Part shown: positions 1 to 15,806 of the stretch, in pieces
How the letters are laid out: the number at the start of each line of letters is the position of its first letter
Position numbering within the stretch: position 1 is the stretch's first letter
Origin: Limanda limanda
Taxonomy: Eukaryota > Chordata > Actinopteri > Pleuronectiformes > Pleuronectidae
Assembly: GCF_963576545.1 (NCBI RefSeq)
Contig: NC_083641.1
Location: 16,534,002 to 16,598,001 of the forward strand
Reading direction: 5' to 3'
Length of the DNA stretch: 64,000 bases
Position numbers and translations under genes: made by a program
Notes under the pieces: generated by a model
The model's database searches: none
Seen by the model: the letters and a program-made list of their open reading frames with translations, nothing else
What the model was told of the DNA's origin: nothing

Positions 1-3000
1 TGAAAGTTGTGGTTTAGTATCTCAAATTGGAAATATATAGTATATTATGCTTTAGTAAAGTATTCTTGAAGTGAAAGTGCCATTTCCAATCCTATCTCTT
101 TTAGTTTAAACGTACTTTCACGTTGTGGCACCAGGATTGTTGGGGCATCCGTACTGTAAAACCCTCTGAATGAAACGACCATAACGAGAGGCTGTACTTT
201 GCTAATTTCCATGGCTAAGCTGGTTAGTTCGAGAAGTTTGCAGGGGTGTATTTTCAGCCGCTGTCATGCACAGAGGTGCAGTTGTACAGTGAAGGAAACT
301 GTCTCTCTGAGTTCTGTCAGCGCCTTGCCTGGTAAATACCTCTACCGTGTTTCTTTCACACACAAACACTGAGGTGCCCTGTGCGAGGTGCTCGGTGGCT
401 GCAAAAAGAAATGTTCACGGTTATCTTGTCATCTCGTTTATTATTAAACAGACCATGTCTGTAAATCATCTCTGAGAGACTAATAAATTAGTTGTTTTGT
501 GTGGGATGCACGTTGAGGCGCAGATGTGGGCTGTTTATTATCAGAGGCGAGTGTGACAGTGTGGATTTATACATTGTGTTATGTGGGTGAGAAGGGCGCA
601 CTACCTCTGCTCTCCACATCACTGCTTCACTTTACTTCTCCTGGGTCGGTCTGCTCTGACTCAGGTCAGTGTGTACCCTCTCAACCTTTCCTCTCTTTGA
701 GCCGGACTTCCCTCCTCTCCCCCATGTCTTCACCTTTCTTTGTTCCTTTTTGTCGAGCCTCCTTTACTCACCTCTCTGCATTGTGTTGATCTCCTGTTTA
801 GGTTCAGCTTGACCATTGTCTATGATCTCATCCAACTCTCTGACCTTAATCAAGTTCACTTCCTGGAGCACCGGTTTTCTGGCTTTCTTATCGCCTCAAG
901 TTTTCCCATTCTTTTTGATTTATTACATAATTTATCACATTCATAAATTCGACATTATTTTCTCAATGGAGCTGTTTCCATTGGGCTAGATTTCAAAGTG
1001 TGATATAAATATATTGATATGTCCGTTAAAGGTGTAGATCTTTTCAACAGCTTTTGAGCAGTCTTTATAAGATATCCAATAAATGGACTCATAATTTAGT
1101 CTGTGAAATTACAAAAAAGAATGGCCATCAGTTTTTCCAGTGAAATCTTTAAATGTCAATTTATTGGTAAATTAACGGATTGTAAACTGTTCTAATCTGT
1201 GTTAGGCAGATTTCTGTGGGAAACGCCTTTGTGGTGAAATATTCTCAAGCATCTGATGATGTTTGTTAACGCCCACTCACGCCTTGCCGGATCTGCAAAG
1301 ACGCTCTGTTTGAATACATATGCACTTGGGGCGCAAATGAGTGCGATTGTGTCTGTGCCAAAACTCTGTCTCCAGCCTGGGATGACATCGGAGGAAAGAC
1401 GGACATGCTGTCGAGCAGTAGTAGTGACCCTCGATAAAGATGTCATTCATTTCCTGTGACATCAGCTAATCAAGCCGAGCCAAAGAGCAGCCTCATTAGA
1501 CCTTGCTGACTTAAAGGTCATCACTTTCTGCTGCATCTGAGGCTCTGAGACTTGCTTCCAACAACTGCTGCTCCTCAGTAGAAGTGAGCTGGTCACGGAC
1601 AATAAATGTCCTTGTTGTGTCTCGGCCCCAGCACAGAAAATGAGGCCCGGCAATCTGGCCGAGGATCAACAGAGCGGCCTGAAATGAAAGTCCCTAACTT
1701 CGGAACTCTCTTCCGCCACAAGTACGAGGACCGTGACTGTTTTATTTCCAATAGGAGTCTATGAACAGCTGTTAGTTTGTGAAGCAGGTTAGACATTCTT
1801 TTTTTAAATGGCTGCGTTTGGCGGACTTTGTTCTTCTTTGATTTTCTAACATGTTTTTTTCCATCACTGAAAGTAATTTTGCTCTCACTTTATATGCAGC
1901 CAACTATATCACCTCTAGCAGATTATTGCAGAACATACTCGTAAACTTTTGGCATAAAAAACCTTTTTCTTCAAATTGTTTTTGTGAACAGATGAAGGAA
2001 GTGATGACGACTGCCTTGAAACCAGGTCCTTGTCCAGAGAAAGTTTGTCATCGGCACATGGTGTCTTATCTTTCTCCTAAAATAAAGCCCTGAGCTGTTC
2101 AAGCACTCTGTGTTTGTGTTCCCATGCAACAGCCTCCTGAGGACAGCACAGAGAAAAGGAGCAGTCCACCACTGCTTCTGATCTGCCCCTTGACAGTGCA
2201 ACATCAATCTGGAGATGTCTCAAATTGTTTTGGTGAATTAACGGTTGTTAATGTTAGTGAAACATTATCCAGATGCTCAGTGATTCTGGAAAGGAAACAG
2301 GAGTGAATGTTAGTGCTGTGCCGTTTAACATTATAATACAGTGGAACATATTAAGGTAAATGACAATGAATATAACAGTTTTGACAATATATATCTTGAA
2401 TAACCATGGTTGTTCTTAAACATGGCAACTTGGGCAATTTTACCTCTTTCTGTCAATAGTGAACTGAAAGGGTAACAGTAACACACGTGATGAAAGTAAG
2501 AGTTCAGTATGGTTACTGTACAACTTTTGATGGAGAACATCATCAATCATCAATCATCAATGAGCCCTCCTTATTTGGTTGGGGGTGCCCAGTGGCTGTT
2601 GTTTGGACAATTCTGGAGATGTCTCCTCTTGTGTATTCAGTATGTCTCCTAAACGTCAGTGGTTTTATACCTCAATAAAAGACATGGATGTTTAACCTAT
2701 AGCCTGTTGCTAAAAGATTAGAAGAATACTGTGAACTTCTTACTGTAATATTTCGCAGTTCTCTTTTGTAATAGTAGATGTTAGCATTAATGTAAACCTC
2801 AATATCAGCCGCAAAGCAGCGGAAATATGTCTTTGACACGGTTCACAGAGTGCACAGAAAAAATATGATTTTCTATTATTTAATATATGCACACAACCTC
2901 TCTTAATCACAAATATACATGAAAACGGTTTGGTGACAAAATAATAAAGAAGAATTGTGATGTTTGAACCATCCAACATTGATTAATAAGTGTAAAAGCA

Positions 3001-4373
3001 CTGAAGCAGAACTAAAGTAAAGTATGGTACATGCACCATGTTGTGATGGAGAAAGAAACAGCAGTTTCAGACATATGATTAATAACATGTGAATGCCAGC
3101 AGCCTTCTCACCCTCTAACTCCACTGCTGTGGTATGTACAGTCATACCAGACACTGGTAACAGTAGTCTGTTCATTATCTTATGTCATGACCAGGTTACT
3201 GAGTGAAATTACCATGGGGAAGGTATTTCCTGAGTAACTTGCTGATAAAATCGGAAGATAACATGTATGTGTGATGGATTTGTCAGTGTACATGGTGTGT
3301 TCTTTTTCTTCGACTCTAGTTTTACTGTTTATAGACGATCAGGCAAAGGACAGCTCCAGTTTGTGCTTTGGAAAGTTATACATGCATCATAAAACAATGG
3401 GAGCAGAAATGTAAACACACATTACTGATTAGTCTGTGTTTTTGTGAATGTTGAACAATGAAAGCAGAAGAAAAGCCACATTTTTCTAAAGTGTTTATAT
3501 GGAAACACCATCTTGCTGCAGTGTCTCCCTGCAGAGCCATGTAATGGATTGAAGCTGTGCATTTGGGAGCCTGCACTGTAGAAATAAAAGGTTTCCTTTT
3601 ACTGTTTGATCTTCCTATTGATGTGAATAACATCCATTATCACCATTACTTGGGTCAATACAGCAAACCAGTGATGGAGAAGGTAGATTCATGGTGGGGG
3701 GTGTTACTGGGAGAAAAAGCTCACACTCCTTTGTGCTGTTGTCATCAGGGCCATTTTGTGTGTTCTCCCAGAGTAGCAGCAAAATATTGTTTGTATAATG
3801 TGCCTCAGGAAGATAAATCCTCAGCAGATTTGCCTCATTGAATGATATCTTAGTATCAGGACTTTATGTTGCAGAGGCGTAGGGTCTAACTCCGGCTTGG
3901 AGTGTAAAAAGAAGGAAGCAGTCTAGTCTTGGCTTATCAGAACAGAAGAAATAACAACCTTTTGTCAACATTTTTCCTCCCAGTCCCGTTGGCCTGAAAT
4001 GGGCAAACATCTGCAGCATGACTACTTTTAGTATCAAAGCTTCTCCCAACATTCTTCAGCACAGCTTGGTTTTCATAAAGCGAAACGCCCGATCAGTGAT
4101 GCCCATGTGAAAGCGTTAACACAATATCAGCCTTGTGTGAGGATGTGGAATGAGTCATTTCATCTGTAGGTCATATCTGAGAGCATTGCATAGCTTCAGG
4201 GTATCTGATGCATTGCTCTATGTTTGGCTGCAGGGCAAATCCATTCGTATCAGGGGGTTTAGAGATCACTTTTTCAGCAAGTGCAGCCTCTGAGGAGGCA
4301 GCTCCCCTCTGACTGGTACCACTTACTGCAGCTTTGAAGTTCCCTGATCAGATTGACAGCTGTGTGCACCTGG

Positions 4374-4375
<2 letters not shown>
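1..4375. other. Non-coding upstream region, no gene recognised
   Basis: Read on both strands, this stretch gives only short open frames with no recognisable domain and no consistent splice structure. It has ordinary AT-rich vertebrate intergenic or intronic character. If the first exon of mcam is upstream of the window, all of this could be mcam intron 1, but nothing here proves it. Confidence 0.5.

Positions 4376-4467
<92 letters not shown>
4376..4467. repeat. (CA)n microsatellite
   Basis: About 46 uninterrupted CA units. Long pure CA tracts of this kind are typical of fish genomes and are usually polymorphic. Confidence 0.97.
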
Positions 4468-4471
<4 letters not shown>

Positions 4472-7400
4472 CTGACCTGCTGTCATTATGTGTAACTTGT
4501 CAGAACAGGGTTATTGTTTCACTGCTGGTGACACCGACTGTAGAACCCCACTGTTTAAGTTCACTTTGACTTAACTTATTTGTAATTTTTAGGTAATTAA
4601 AGGAGACATATTTTGCTTTTTCCGTTCTCTTTCCTCTAGTGTGTTCAAGGCTTTTTAATTAATGTTAAATATCTGCAAAGTTCAAACCAAAGCACAGAAA
4701 ACCAGCTGGAAACCTGTTATCAGTTGTTCTTTTATCCTTCATGACTGCTGTAACACTGTAAATGTCTCTAGAATTAGGAAAGGATTGCATCATTTTATCT
4801 TCTCTGCCACACTCCCGCTCATTGACTGCGGTGAGGTTACTGTACTATATGTAACTCTACTCTGTGGGGAGATTTGCTAAGTTGAACTGGGGTCACCTTT
4901 GAAGCAACAAACCAAACCAAGCTGTGCTGTGTCGAATCAGCCCTGAAATAAACTCCTCTAAATAAATTGAGAAAACTCATCGGCCAAAACATCAACATTG
5001 AGTCTGAGGTCTCTTGAGGTTTTGCAAGAGGTGGAGGAGTAAAGACTGGGGCCAATGAGCTAGAGATTTGAATGATCTTATTATCTATTATTATCTTGTG
5101 CCTTGTTGAAATGTTCTCTTACAGTCGTGCTGATCATAGAGAAATAGGCTCGTAGCTCTGTCAACATTAGAGCATTTGCCATAAATTTATGTCCACATAC
5201 AACATTTTGTACTCATTTTTTTATGAAAATCCTGGCACTCTAAGGCAGCTACGGTTGGTTTAAGCTTCAGGAAAGATCATTGTTATGGTGAATTAACTCT
5301 TTATTGTAGGGGTTAGGTACCTGAATTGTAATTACAGTCTCCTGTGGGAAGCTACACGTCTATCCACCACCTCCACCCACATACTCTTTTTGTTTTTCTT
5401 GCTACATTGAGATAATTGCTTCCTGCACTGAATGTAAGCATTAGATTAATATCATGAGGAGCAGAATCACCAGTAATACAGAGCTGTCAGAATAGCACAA
5501 CGATAAACCTACAGTTTTAAACACTCCTGAAGCAACTTCAGAAACCGAAAGATATTGGTCTCAATGTTTGATAAAAGCTGCATTTTTACTTATGAATGCT
5601 CCATTTCACTTTGTTCCTCCCTCACACTGGGTCAGAGGTTGGTTAGTGGCCCCCAGACGAGCCAGTTGTTCCATCTTGTCAGTCGCACTGAATCCAGTGT
5701 CAAAATGATGCTTTCTACACGGTCGCGCAGCTTTGAGAAATAGGGAACATTCTTCGGCGTTGCAGGAATGTTGCAGGAAGTTTTACCGAAATGTTGAAAT
5801 TGACACTATTCACACTGTCAGGGATGCGATACATGATTCATGATACACAAGCTATATGTGAATTAGAAAAATGCCTCTGGGCCAAATGTCATTTCACTTT
5901 AGTGTGCATTGCACAATTCACTCTTAATCTAATTTATTTAATTTGTGGGAAAAAAAACTGATTTATGTTCCACAATATACCACTGAATTTTTACAATGAC
6001 ATCACTTGTTGCTATAAATAAACAGCGTTTCCACTCTTTCATAAAATGCAGTTTTTACCATTAGCTTGTACATTTATTTACGCCCTTTTTAAATGGTTTC
6101 ATCACAGGAGAGTTTGAGACTCATATTTCAGCTTTAAGAGAAAGAGTTTGTCGGATTCCTTAGCAGTAATTTACTTAATGCTTTATTATCCCAAAATCAT
6201 CTGCTTTAATGCCTTAAGTACAAAAGTCTTTGGATTCTCCATTGTTGATCTCCTGCCTCAGATTTATTTCCATCGGTGATTAGAGCCGAAGTTGTTTGCC
6301 TCAGACTATTTAAGGAATAAAATGTGGTGGGACTCTATGAGCCAAATTAAATTCTAATAATACAGCCATTAACTCCACAGGCATTAACTGCACAGACGAG
6401 CGGGCGCAAATGGCTGTAAGCTGATTTAATACAGATAGTGTTGTTTAGACAGAGCCACTTTGATCTTAAACTTCTTGTGCCATATAAAAAGTATAACCTC
6501 TTACAAAATATTAACTAGTAGCTTTTACTTTGATCTGTCATTGTATTATATTGTCCTTGCCTTTTTGGGAGACGAAGGTACATAGGTAAACATAGACAAA
6601 AGTAAAACAAATTAATGACTTTGGAGGGAATTTATTTGTTTGTTACCAGTTACCACTAACAGGAACTAAAAGTTTTTATCTGTGTAATGCAGTCAGAGGA
6701 GATCCTCCACAGAGCTGCAGGACGCATGGGCAGCATGTCAGTGACACTGCAAAGCATCAAAAATGACATTAATGCCTCACAAATTTCAAAGTAAGATGTA
6801 TAAAAAAAAAAACAGTACCGGAGGAAGTGGTGTCGTTTACTGATAAGATGGTAAAAAGATGGAGCAAGAAAGATGGGCTGGAAGTTTCGGAAAGAGGTGT
6901 GGTTTTCAGACATCAGCATGAAATACACCTGAAACTCTTTCACTGTGTGGGATTGATTTTATCCATGATACTCAAGCAAGTGTCTTCACCTGATATAGTC
7001 CTGACCAGGAAAAACATGCAAACAGTTTTTTAGTTTTGTGATGTCAAACTGGGAGTGGAGAGGGCAACTCTCTGTTATTGAACTAATGTTGGACATTATT
7101 AAAGAAACATCACATACTCTATAACGACTATGAGATGTTATTTATTGGGTGTGAGTAAAAACCCTCGCTTGGTGGCAATCTCATGCATTGACATGTCCTC
7201 CATCACTGGCTGCTGCACTCTGCTGCTGTGATTCATGTGTTTCTCCACCTCTCGTCTCTGCTCTCAGGTCAAACACACACAGAGCCCTCTGTGTCCCTCT
7301 GCTGAGTATTGTCAATGTGAGAAAAACACCCACTGCTCAGACAGAAGGGGGGCTCTCCTTTCACCTTCTGGTGTCTTTTGGCTTTTACAGTGATGAAGAT

Positions 7401-7865
7401 GAGACTCCACTGCTGCTTGTTCACCAGGGACTGTGGCTAATTTCTGCACAGGGCTCAATACTGGGTCATTGTCTAGGGAGGGTGATATATCACTTTGTTT
7501 CCTTAGGGGGAAGTGGCCAAAGAAATGTAGCCAGAGGGTGAAGTTAAGACAGTGTAAGTCTATAGTCAGGCCAAAGAGACAAGTCCGACCTTGGACCTGG
7601 TGGACAACGTCAAATCCAATGAGCAATGAGAATGCCAGAGCTTAACACAATGTAACTAAAGCACACAACCCAATAATTTCATATCACAGACACAACCAGC
7701 ATAACAAAATGAGCAAGGTTAGAAAATTCAGGCAAATATAGAAAACATGACAAAATCAGGAAACACTTCCAATTCAGTCACAAAAAAAAGGTTCCAGCGG
7801 ACGCTAAAACCTGCTCTACATGCCTGGACACACAAGTTGTGACGTTTAGTGTGTGGTGTTACCAC
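4468..7865. other. Non-coding region, nothing recognised
   Basis: AT-rich sequence with only short, unrelated open frames on either strand. No exon, RNA gene or recognisable repeat family was seen. Confidence 0.5.
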
Positions 7866-8060
7866 GGGATAAGATAAGATAACATTTGATAAAGTATGAT
7901 ATACCTTTGTTGACCCTTTGTAGCGGAAATTCAATTTGACTCAGTAGCAGTGGGAGAAAGGTAGTTAGAATAAAAGAAAAGACTCGGACTCCAATAAATA
8001 AGATAAAATAGGCATTGAATACACAACAACATTACACAAATACAACATAGGCTTATTGTA
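7866..8060 (+). repeat. Possible fish retrotransposon tail with GATAA repeats
   Basis: The segment begins with tandem GATAA-like units and continues into a stretch reading like 'cctttgttgacc...ggaaattcaa'. This resembles a widespread fish interspersed repeat that carries GATAA units next to a 'ctttattgatcc...ggggaaattc' segment. The family is assigned from memory and the copy is diverged, so the call is tentative. Confidence 0.4.
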
Positions 8061-9950
8061 TACATGCGTTATGTGTTTGTGCAATCTGTCCCTTGCAGCT
8101 TAATACAGGATATCGGGGGGGCAGCTTGGCACGAGTGATGGAGTAAGTAGCAAACTACATGACTTTGCACCATACAGCCTAAGTTAGCCTATAAAATCAA
8201 TTCTTCATAAATATTTGATATACATTAAGTGCATAACAAAATACAGTAAAGCTAGAATATATGTGTTTTCATCTTGGATATTTCTGTACAACCCTGACGG
8301 TTCGGGACTAGATACTTAAATCAAAGTTTTTATTTGTGGTTGAACAGCCAATATTGAGCAAAAAATTCTCCAGATTTGAGTTGGTGAAGAGGTTTTTGTT
8401 GCAGCGTGTTGAGCTCTCAGTCACACCACAGATACTCTATGTCCTAGAAAGAGTTCAAAGCTGGAGGAGCAGAGGTCCTGGTTGATCCTCAGATCTGAAC
8501 CTGTCCTGTGGGATCTGCACTGGAGACTCAAGTCGACCCCTGTCAGGATCTCTGTCTGTTCCCTGTTAGCTCGACACCCTGCTTTAATAATAGATGTTGT
8601 TTTCCTGAAATAATGCTTTGTGCTGATCTATTGCACATTAGGATCCTTTTAACCTAATGCAACCTATCAGCATCCAGCTACCACCACTGACTCCACAGAG
8701 CAGACGGATGTGTTTTCTGTGGATTCACAGTGTTTACTTACAGCAGATCACTGTTAGTAGTTAACTTTTATGGTTTGCACTCCTCTCTGGCTCTAGTGTT
8801 TGTCTGTGGGATTATTAAGGCCTTAATTGATGGTCTTATCTTAAAGTCTAAGTTATTTCCAGCTAATTATTTCCGTGCTGCGGTTTCTTTCTGCTGTGAT
8901 GAAGCTCTGATAAGTGAAATATTTTGTCCATCTAGGTCAGAGCAGACATCCAGTGGAAAATAAGCTGATATGGTTTGACTCAGTTTCATTCATTTCGTTT
9001 AAATAAGCCTCCTCCAAGTAGAGACAGCCGATACAGTCAAAAGAGATCATTGTTGTCACTGTGCTGCTTCATCATGCTGCACAATCATCCTCAGATCGCA
9101 GCATGTGAGAGATAAATCGACCTTTTTATTTGTCCTGTGATAAACAGGCGAGGCTTTTGGCAAGTAGAGCATGTGAGAAAGAGATGAGTTCACATCAACA
9201 CTGTTTTTTGTCTGTGCAAGAACTCACAGTGACGTTGGTGTGATGAGGAACACGTTTTAATTTGGACAGATCGCACAGGTTTACGTTTCAATTTTCACCT
9301 GTGAATCACTTTCCGGCTTTGTGTTGATTTGTGCTCATGCAGCCAGTGAATGAAGACATTCTAGCTTGTTTCCGCTGCTATGCACTGAAACAGGATGTGT
9401 GGTTGGCCACAGCTCAGTGACAGATCAGTTATACACTTATTATTTCAAGTATAAACAAAAAGGCATGTCTACGTGTATAAAGGAGAACACATGCTAAAGT
9501 ATGTGACAAAGGATTTTTGTTATAATTAGAACAGTATGAGTGGGCCGATAAATACACAAAAAGTTCAGTTTTTCCATGAAGTTGAAATAACTATATCACG
9601 AGGTCCTTAGATTTAGACTTTGGTTTGATTCTAGATCAGGGGGAAAAGATCCAGGAATGTTTTTGAACTTTCTTTAACACTATGAGATGTTGTTCAACGT
9701 GCTCCAGTTTCAATGGAGTTATCATTGTATTATATTGCTAATGAATGGTATTCTTAACCCTCACTTAATCAAATCGTTAATGATACAACTGGCTTGATTT
9801 GTCATGTTTGAGAGCATGCAATTCATAAACAAGCGTAACAATGGCTAGTGGGTTAACTAAACATTGTTCCTGTGCAACTGGTACGCTATCAACTCGGGTT
9901 ATTTCGCTCTGACGTCATTCTGAGTGCCGAGCTCAGAGGTGTGATGGAAT
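8061..9950. other. Non-coding region, nothing recognised
   Basis: No exon or clear repeat was seen. Part of it (about 8,800-8,940) is rich in TAATT-type homeodomain-like words. That alone is weak evidence for a regulatory element. Confidence 0.45.
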
Positions 9951-9964
9951 GTATATGTATAATG

Positions 9965-10180
9965 TTATATATGTTCTCCCTGTATCTGCGTGGGTTTTTT
10001 CCTCCCACAGTCCGAAGCCATGTAGCCTAATCTGTGGCTCTAGATTACCCATAGGTGTGAATGTCAGTATGAATTTGTCCCTAAATGTCAGTCCTGCATT
10101 AAACTGGCAACCTGCCCAGGGTGGGCCACGCCTCTCGTTCAATGTCAGCTGGGATTGGCTGCTGCTCTACCCCTAACATG
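9965..10180 (+). repeat. Interspersed fish repeat (SINE or LINE tail type)
   Basis: The segment carries, in order, the words 'gttctccctgtatctgcgtg', 'tttcctcccacagtccgaag', 'aggtgtgaatgtcagt' and 'cctgcccagggtg'. These are diverged forms of a very common teleost interspersed repeat. A second member is at about 33,010-33,190. Family recognition is from memory and the exact class (SINE or LINE 3' end) is not certain. Confidence 0.7.
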
Positions 10181-10805
<625 letters not shown>

Positions 10806-11198
10806 CTCGGTCACACACACATACACCCCCAGTCACAGTCACAATCAGAGTAGAAAAAAAATACTGTCTCCGTTGGCCTTTCCCATACTTCCCTGAATCT
10901 TGTGTTATTTTATGTCTGCCCGCTCACAGAGCGGCTGATATGAAGACAATTTTCTCGTATAAGGGACGTGGGAAAGAGGATGGAGGGGGCGTTTGTTTCA
11001 CCATGGGAGCAGACTTAAGGAAATGGCCCACTGAGACTCACTGAAATTGCTGAAACACAAACATATAGATGCACGTACTCAAGTAGGCATGGATGTGAGA
11101 GCATTTTTTTACAAGAGGCATTGGGACATGGGAAGATGACCGCGTCCCACGTGAAGTCAGTGAAGTCACAAGGCATATATTCAACATATATATTCTTT

Positions 11199-11222
11199 GT
11201 GTGTGTGTGTGTGTGTGTGTGT
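11199..11222. repeat. (GT)n microsatellite
   Basis: Twelve GT units. A second, interrupted GT tract lies at about 11,929-11,956. Confidence 0.9.
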
Positions 11223-14200
11223 AGGGGCATATCAAAATAGCTGAGTGTGGAGACTTTGAGCAAAGGGGAATTGGTCTTGTTGCCAAGTAGTTATCAAAGG
11301 CTTGAGAACAGAGTGAACTCTCTTTGAAATGTAACTGCTGAGTAAAGAGCAAAGAGCTGCTTATCAAAGAGGATTTAGCCTCAGGTTAGAGAAGCTGTGC
11401 TGCTCCTCACAGCTCAACGCCTGAGGCTGTATCTTCACAGCTGTGGGTAGAAGTGATTTTTCTTTCTGTATAGTTGGGTTTGATAGTTCTTTCTCATCTC
11501 AATCTAAACCTACAACTCTGACCTTGAATGCCCCACCACCCCTGGTATTAGAAGTGACCTTATCAGTGACCCGCTCAGAGCTTTATTACTGTGCTGTTGT
11601 AACAGTTGTGAGTCAGGAGACCCCCCTGGATGATGGATGAAGTGGAGTCCGGTGTGCTGAGAAACAGAGTCACTTCTCGCCTGGGTTGATCCCTGCAACA
11701 GGTGGTGAGCTGAAATGGAATATAGCATCAAATCACCAGGAGAAATCAGAGAGTGACGTGACGCCCTCTCCTCCTCCCCTGTTGTGTGGTCCGCTCTGAT
11801 CCTCTCCACTGTATTTACATTCTTTATATCCCTCGTCCCCCTCGCCTTTTGGAAATCGTTAATTCATGTGGCCTGTTGGGAGGATTCCGCCGGCATTTGG
11901 CTCCAGCACCCTGGGGATATGTTTGTATGTGTGTGTGCGTGTGTGTGTGTGTGTGTTGGGGAAAGTGTCTGGTTGGTCAGTGTGTGACAAGCTGACCTTG
12001 TTTTCTCTGAGGCATCGTGGGAATGTGTCGCTTGGCTGCTGCAGCTGTCACTGTCTGTCTCATTGTCTGCACAAGCAGCTAAAACCACCTGAAGCCCTCA
12101 AAGACCCCTACAGGACCACAGGACCACTCTGTACTCTGTAGTGTTTATTTATGTTAAGTGTTAAACTGTCTTGGGGAATCCTTGAGGCCCAAGTAATTAG
12201 GCTGCTTATCAAATACTGTAACCCCAACGCTACTGGTTTCATTCAAACTGAGCAGCACTTGGCAGCAACAGAGTTCAACCAGACCTCTGCAATGCAACAT
12301 GCAGGTCAACAAGGCCAATCCCACATTACCGGCAGTTTTCTTTGGTTCAGTTTAGACCAGGTATTAATATCTATCTCAGATGATCTGGTCAGTGGACAAC
12401 TCTAAAACTGGCGTGAGCGCAACCAAGATGCAGGTGAGATTCTCCTGGGCTCCATGTTGCCACAGCAGAGAAAACACAACCGTGTCCTGGGCGACGCTGA
12501 CAGACACACTATTCAGATTGTGGCAGTTCGCCATAATGTAAACAGCATCACGTCACATATTAATTTTCTGTTTTTCACTATAACAAATAGCATATAGCTC
12601 CCTTTCTCTCACTTTTTCAATCCATACCTTCTCTTCAACCAATTGATTGGTTGAAGAGACAAAGTAAGTATTTGCATGTTGAAGAAATATGCGAAATCTG
12701 GTCAAGAGCCTCAAAGTTGATCATAAGAACGCAGAACGCAGACATTTTAGTCGTTTTTAGATAATGAGGTTTGGTGCTTCTGATTCATCCACTTCTCCTC
12801 TTTTCTAAACGCAGCTTCAACTCTGTCATTCCTTTGGAGTCCAGTTTCTAGATGCCATGTCTGTACGAGGCTGTCGGCCAGTCCTCTCTTCTTCAGGAGA
12901 ATTACTGTGTGCAGCCAACAGTGTGGGAACGGAGCCATCCACCCAAACAAGGTCACTGCAACAAGAGCAGTTTTAGAAATGTCTCCTCTCTATGTAGACT
13001 GAATCAGTTCAATAGAGTATTCTTTAATAAAATGAAAGTTTAGTCTTTGGTAACATCTTAAGCAAGCAAACAGGATAAAAAGCATGAAGAGGAAAGAGTA
13101 CAACGCTGGTGATAAGAGCCTGTTGTTGGACATCATGTGCTGAATTACAGTTTAGACTCTAAACTTTAGAGGATTGTTAGAGTTAATTTGAAATTTGCAG
13201 AACAAAGTCTTCATGGAAAACAATAGCGACACATGTTTCTCGTGCAGAAACATTAGTCAATGTATTTTTTTGAGTGACGTATTTGTGTTGCATGTTTGAG
13301 TTGATGGAGAAATGATGTGTCTGTGGTGCCAGGAGCTGCGAGGGGGGATTTGTGAGTCACTGAGAGTCAATTTCTTCCGGTATGCCAATCTCAGAGTCCT
13401 GTGTTGTGTTTCTTTGTGTGTTAAAATGCCTTGGGGCGCGTCACAGGAATAATGGGATTGATGAACGTGTGACAAAAACCTTTAGTGTCCACGTTTTCAA
13501 GAGCTTCTCATAACATTCCTTTGCGCCATTTAGCCAAGCTGAGTTGCCCCAAACTGAGACAGGCTTGTGTTCCAGTAACTGGATCTGTGAGAGGGGGGGT
13601 GGGTCCGAGTCGTCTCAGTCATCCTGGACCTTTGACATCTAAAAGTAGGACGTCGCAGACAATTTATTATTTCCTTCCTTGTTGTGTTTACACTTAAATA
13701 CAAAAACAGGACGAAAGGAAAAATACTTGGTACTCTTAAAAATCTTTCCAACACGATTAGGTTCATAATAGTCAAAATCACTGGTCTGAACTGATTCTAT
13801 GGTTCAACACTTTATCAACACTCATTGACTTACAGGACATGGACAGATTTGCTTTAAGCTCTAAATTGCACCTGCAACATGCTAAATGTGCAGCTTGAGA
13901 CAGGTTGAGGACATCATGTATTTTTGTCCGCAGCACATTTGTGTGTCAAAAAAATGACACATACGTCCTGTCATTAATCCAAGAGCTACCGACTGGAATA
14001 AACGCAGCCTTTCAGACAAAGTGTCTTTGTGTGACCTGACTTTAATAAAGCTCACATCCTGCAGCTCGTCAGAAGCTAATGACATTGGGAAGTCAGAGAT
14101 TTCTTTTTGGCATTTCAAACCTCTGCGTGTTTCTCCTCTCACCACACGAGAGTTGTTATTTTCAGCTTGATAAAGTCGCCTTCTCTCTGTAAGTGTGCCA

Positions 14201-14820
14201 TTGAGGGATTAGGGTGATAAATGTCAGAGGCCTCAGCAGTCGTCAGAGAACCAAACACTTTATAAATACATATCTGCCACATTGATTTCTCCTTTTCTTC
14301 CTCCGACTTGCTTTTCATTTATCTGTTTTCTCACTGTAACCTCTCTATTCACTCTTCTCAGGCCCATTTACATGTATACAAAGAGCAGCCTGACGGAGGC
14401 ACAGTTTTCTCATGCTCCCTCTCTCTCTCCGTCTCACCCTGTCCTGAAGTAGAGCTGCTATTTCTGGTGCCACTCGGGTCAGTGCACTGTAATTCTGCTG
14501 TATCATGTAAGCAAACAAGCTTGATAGGCCACTGTTATTCTTAGATGTGACAGGGCTGGAAACATGTCCCCGAGCTGTCATCTCCGAGTCTGGATGGAAG
14601 TACATGACTCGGTTCCAGCTGCTAATGTACACCGTGGTCATCTGCGCTGTGTACAAAACTGACAGTGGGCGAATGTATATATTCGCTCTAATCAAATGCA
14701 AAACGGTCAAAATAATTTTGGAGATGATTCAAATTCTGTTTCTGCCTTGATGTTCAAACTGTCTCTCGGCGTTGCTAACAATAAGCTAGTGGGTGATCAT
14801 AGCGAGCAATTAAAACTAGG
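11223..14820. other. Non-coding region with an inverted repeat
   Basis: No exon was recognised. It contains the interrupted GT tract at about 11,929-11,956 and a perfect inverted repeat at 12,630-12,659 (listed separately). The remaining sequence is unremarkable. Confidence 0.5.
12630..12659. repeat. Perfect 14-bp inverted repeat with 2-nt spacer
   Basis: Left arm TCTCTTCAACCAAT (12,630-12,643), spacer TG, right arm ATTGGTTGAAGAGA (12,646-12,659). The arms are exact reverse complements. It could form a hairpin or cruciform. No gene association is visible. Confidence 0.9.
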
Positions 14821-14829
14821 TTCATGACA

Positions 14830-15806
<977 letters not shown>

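Noticed and set aside
7188..7541. A 117-residue + strand open frame
   Set aside because: No domain, no start context, and no splice structure. It looks like chance.
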